In this document: positions 5,652 to 7,139 of the stretch, piece after piece
How positions within the stretch are numbered: the stretch's first letter is position 1
Layout of the letters: every line of letters begins with the position of its first letter
Origin: an uncultured Collinsella sp.
GTDB lineage: Bacteria; Actinomycetota; Coriobacteriia; Coriobacteriales; Coriobacteriaceae
NCBI GenBank assembly: GCA_902496775.1
Contig: CABVCF010000089.1
Coordinates: forward strand, 1 to 7,139
Direction: 5' to 3'
Length of the DNA: 7,139 nt
Position numbers and translations under genes: made by a program
Notes under the pieces: model-generated
What the model saw: the letters and a program-made list of their open reading frames with translations, nothing else
What the model was told of the DNA's origin: nothing
The model's database searches: none

Positions 5652-7016
5652 ATGGCGATCACGCCCGCAGAAATCGCGGAAACCCGCGGCATGGTTGAGG
5701 AGCAGAACCTCGACATCAGGACCATCACCATGGGTGTTTCGCTCATGGGTTGCGGTGACGAGAACCTCGACCGCATGTGCACGAAGATCTACGACCACGT
5801 GACGCACACGGCTGAGCATCTGGTCGAGACCGCCGAGAACCTCGAGCGCGAGTACGGTATCCCCATCGTCAACAAGCGCGTTTCCGTCACCCCGGTGGCG
5901 CAGATTGCCGCGTGCTGCAAGGATGAGGACCTCACCCCCATCGCGCACGCCCTCGACCGCGCGGCAGAGACGCTCGGCATCGATTACCTGGGCGGCTTCT
6001 CCGCACTCGTCCAGAAGGGCATCGGCGACGCCGACCGCCGCGTCATCCAGTCCATCCCCCAGGCGCTCGCGACCACCAGCCGCGTCTGCTCCAGCGTCAA
6101 CGTCGCCAGCCTGCGCGCCGGCATCAACATGGACGCCGTGCTCATGGCCGCGCAGACCATCATCGACGCCGCCAAGCTCACGGCCGACCAGGACTCCGTC
6201 GGCGCTTCCAAGTTTGTCTGCTTTGCCAACATGGTCGAGGACTCCCCGTTTATGGCGGGCGCCGTCCACGGCGGTGGCGAGGCCGACGCCGTCATCAACG
6301 TTGGTGTCTCGGGCCCCGGCGTTATGGCTGCTGCCTTGGAGACGCTCCCCGACTCCGCCTCGATGATGGAAGTCGCCGAAAAGATTAAGCAGACCGCCTT
6401 TAAGATCACCCGTGCCGGCGAGCTCATGAGCCGCGAGGCCGCCCATCGTCTGGGTGTCGAGAAGGGCATTGTCGACCTGTCGCTGGCTCCCACGCCTGCC
6501 ATCGGCGACTCCGTCGCGCGCATCCTCGAGATCATCGGCGTAGGTACCTGCGGCGGCCCGGGCACGACCTGCGCGCTCGCCATGCTCAACGATGCCGTCA
6601 AGAAGGGCGGCGTCATGGCCAGTTCCAGCGTGGGCGGTCTCTCCGGCGCTTTCATCCCCGTGTCCGAGGACGCCGGCATGATCGCCGCCGTCGAGGCCGG
6701 CGCGCTTTCGCTCGAGAAGCTCGAGGCCATGACCTGCGTGTGCTCCGTTGGCCTGGACATGATTGCCATCCCCGGTGACACCCCGGTCGAGACCATCGCC
6801 GGCATCATCGCCGACGAGATGGCCATCGGCGTCATCAACAACAAGACCACGGCCGTCCGCGTGATTCCCGCCATCGGCAAGGGCGTGGGCGACTGCGTCG
6901 AGTACGGCGGCCTGTTTGGCCGTGCGCCCATCATGCCGGTGAACCCCAACGCCGGCACCGTGCTTGCCCACCGTGGTGGTCGATTCCCGGCGCCGCTGAA
7001 CTCGCTGAAGAACTAG
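5652..7016 (+). CDS. UPF0210 / DUF711 'PFL family' protein, function unknown
   Basis: The 454-residue product is a full-length member of the UPF0210 (DUF711) family, whose members are typically about 450 residues and predicted cytoplasmic. Family segments seen are IRTITMGVSLMGC (residues 22-34), GIPIVNKRVSVTPVAQIA (69-86), GGFSALVQKG (114-123), VCSSVNVASLRAGINM (145-160), FANMVEDSPFMAGAVHGGGEAD (in two parts, 191-202 and 203-212), INVGVSGPGV (215-224), DLSLAPTPAIGDSVA (275-289), GGLSGAFIPVSEDAGMIAA (328-346) and the C-terminal RGGRFPAPLNSLKN (441-454). The family is called 'PFL' for fold similarity to pyruvate formate-lyase, yet I see no C-terminal glycyl-radical motif, so that activity should not be inferred. 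In many Gram-positive genomes the gene follows a small ACT-domain gene (UPF0237). None is present in the 108 bases upstream. Biochemical role unknown. Confidence 0.93.
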   Translation: MAITPAEIAETRGMVEEQNLDIRTITMGVSLMGCGDENLDRMCTKIYDHVTHTAEHLVETAENLEREYGIPIVNKRVSVTPVAQIAACCKDEDLTPIAHALDRAAETLGIDYLGGFSALVQKGIGDADRRVIQSIPQALATTSRVCSSVNVASLRAGINMDAVLMAAQTIIDAAKLTADQDSVGASKFVCFANMVEDSPFMAGAVHGGGEADAVINVGVSGPGVMAAALETLPDSASMMEVAEKIKQTAFKITRAGELMSREAAHRLGVEKGIVDLSLAPTPAIGDSVARILEIIGVGTCGGPGTTCALAMLNDAVKKGGVMASSSVGGLSGAFIPVSEDAGMIAAVEAGALSLEKLEAMTCVCSVGLDMIAIPGDTPVETIAGIIADEMAIGVINNKTTAVRVIPAIGKGVGDCVEYGGLFGRAPIMPVNPNAGTVLAHRGGRFPAPLNSLKN

Positions 7017-7139
7017 CTGAGGGGTTCGGGCGAGGAGTCCCGGGGAGGGCAAATATATAAGGTCGCCTGCTCGGACAGTCCTGACTCGCACGGAGAGCAC
7101 ATTAAGTGCTCTCCGGCTCGTGCGGAACTCGCGATCGAC
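7017..7139. other. Downstream spacer with AT-rich patch and hairpin, cut by window edge
   Basis: This 123-base end holds no recognisable gene. AAATATATAA (7051-7060) stands out from GC-rich surroundings and contains possible -10 hexamers (TATATA, TATAAG) for a plus-strand gene beyond the window, though no good -35 is seen. GGAC-A-GTCC (7073-7081) is a small palindrome. Together with the hairpin at 7087-7124 this may be the leader of the next transcript or the start of a structured RNA. Confidence 0.4.
7087..7124 (+). other. Stable hairpin downstream of the UPF0210 gene
   Basis: CGGAGAGCAC (7091-7100) and GTGCTCTCCG (7106-7115) form a perfect ten-base stem with an ATTAA loop. CGCA (7087-7090) and TGCG (7121-7124) can extend it across a five-base bulge. 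It lies 70 bases after the stop codon and is not followed by a T-run, so it is not a standard intrinsic terminator. It may be a leader structure for the next gene or a 3'-end structure. Confidence 0.55.

Noticed and set aside
7025..7050. Intrinsic terminator of the UPF0210 gene (CGGG at 7027-7030 with CCCG at 7039-7042).
   Set aside because: The stem is only four bases, apart from wobble pairs, and no T-run follows.
3438..7100. A 1,220-codon open frame on the minus strand spanning most of metH, the spacer and the whole UPF0210 gene.
   Set aside because: It lies exactly antisense to the sense codons. Its stops would need TTA, CTA or TCA codons in the real genes, which are rare here, and it ends at the TTA codon for Leu152 of metH. 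metH and the UPF0210 gene happen to share the same frame, so the shadow continues across both. The translation is low-complexity Gly/Val/Asp/His-rich and resembles no family.
7061..7139. 5' end of RNase P RNA or tmRNA.
   Set aside because: The hairpin and GGACAGTC segment vaguely recall the RNase P 5' region, but the conserved GAGGAAAGTCC stretch does not follow where it should before the window ends.

Overview
The window looks like chromosomal core DNA from a high-GC Gram-positive bacterium. The best guess is a Coriobacteriia member such as Collinsella. This rests on strongly GC-biased codon use, a type III glutamine synthetase, a split B12-dependent methionine synthase and a UPF0210/DUF711 protein. 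Genus was judged from protein style alone, with no database search. No mobile element, CRISPR array, tRNA or rRNA is visible.

Layout: positions 1-888 hold, on the minus strand, the first 296 codons of a type III glutamine synthetase that runs off the left edge. A 426-base, relatively AT-rich divergent intergenic region (889-1314) follows. It carries several inverted repeats, including one array that fits the actinobacterial GlnR operator in the orientation of the glutamine synthetase gene. On the plus strand there is then a compact three-gene operon (1315-5543): metF, a stand-alone methionine synthase reactivation protein, and metH lacking its own reactivation domain. After 108 bases with a strong inverted repeat comes a complete UPF0210 (DUF711, 'PFL family') gene (5652-7016). 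The last 123 bases hold an AT-rich patch and a strong hairpin with no visible gene.

How the genes work together: MetF reduces 5,10-methylene-THF to 5-methyl-THF. MetH passes that methyl group through cobalamin to homocysteine to form methionine. When the cobalamin oxidises to cob(II)alamin, the product of the middle gene is predicted to reactivate MetH by reductive methylation with S-adenosylmethionine. Stop/start overlap and tight spacing imply co-transcription and probably translational coupling. The divergent glutamine synthetase makes glutamine from glutamate and ammonia, and its upstream site suggests nitrogen control. The role of the UPF0210 protein is unknown.

Overall this is mostly well-known metabolism. 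The points most worth checking are the GlnR-like operator, the split MetH with a cysteine-rich tail on its activator, the palindrome upstream of metF, and the dyad before the UPF0210 gene.
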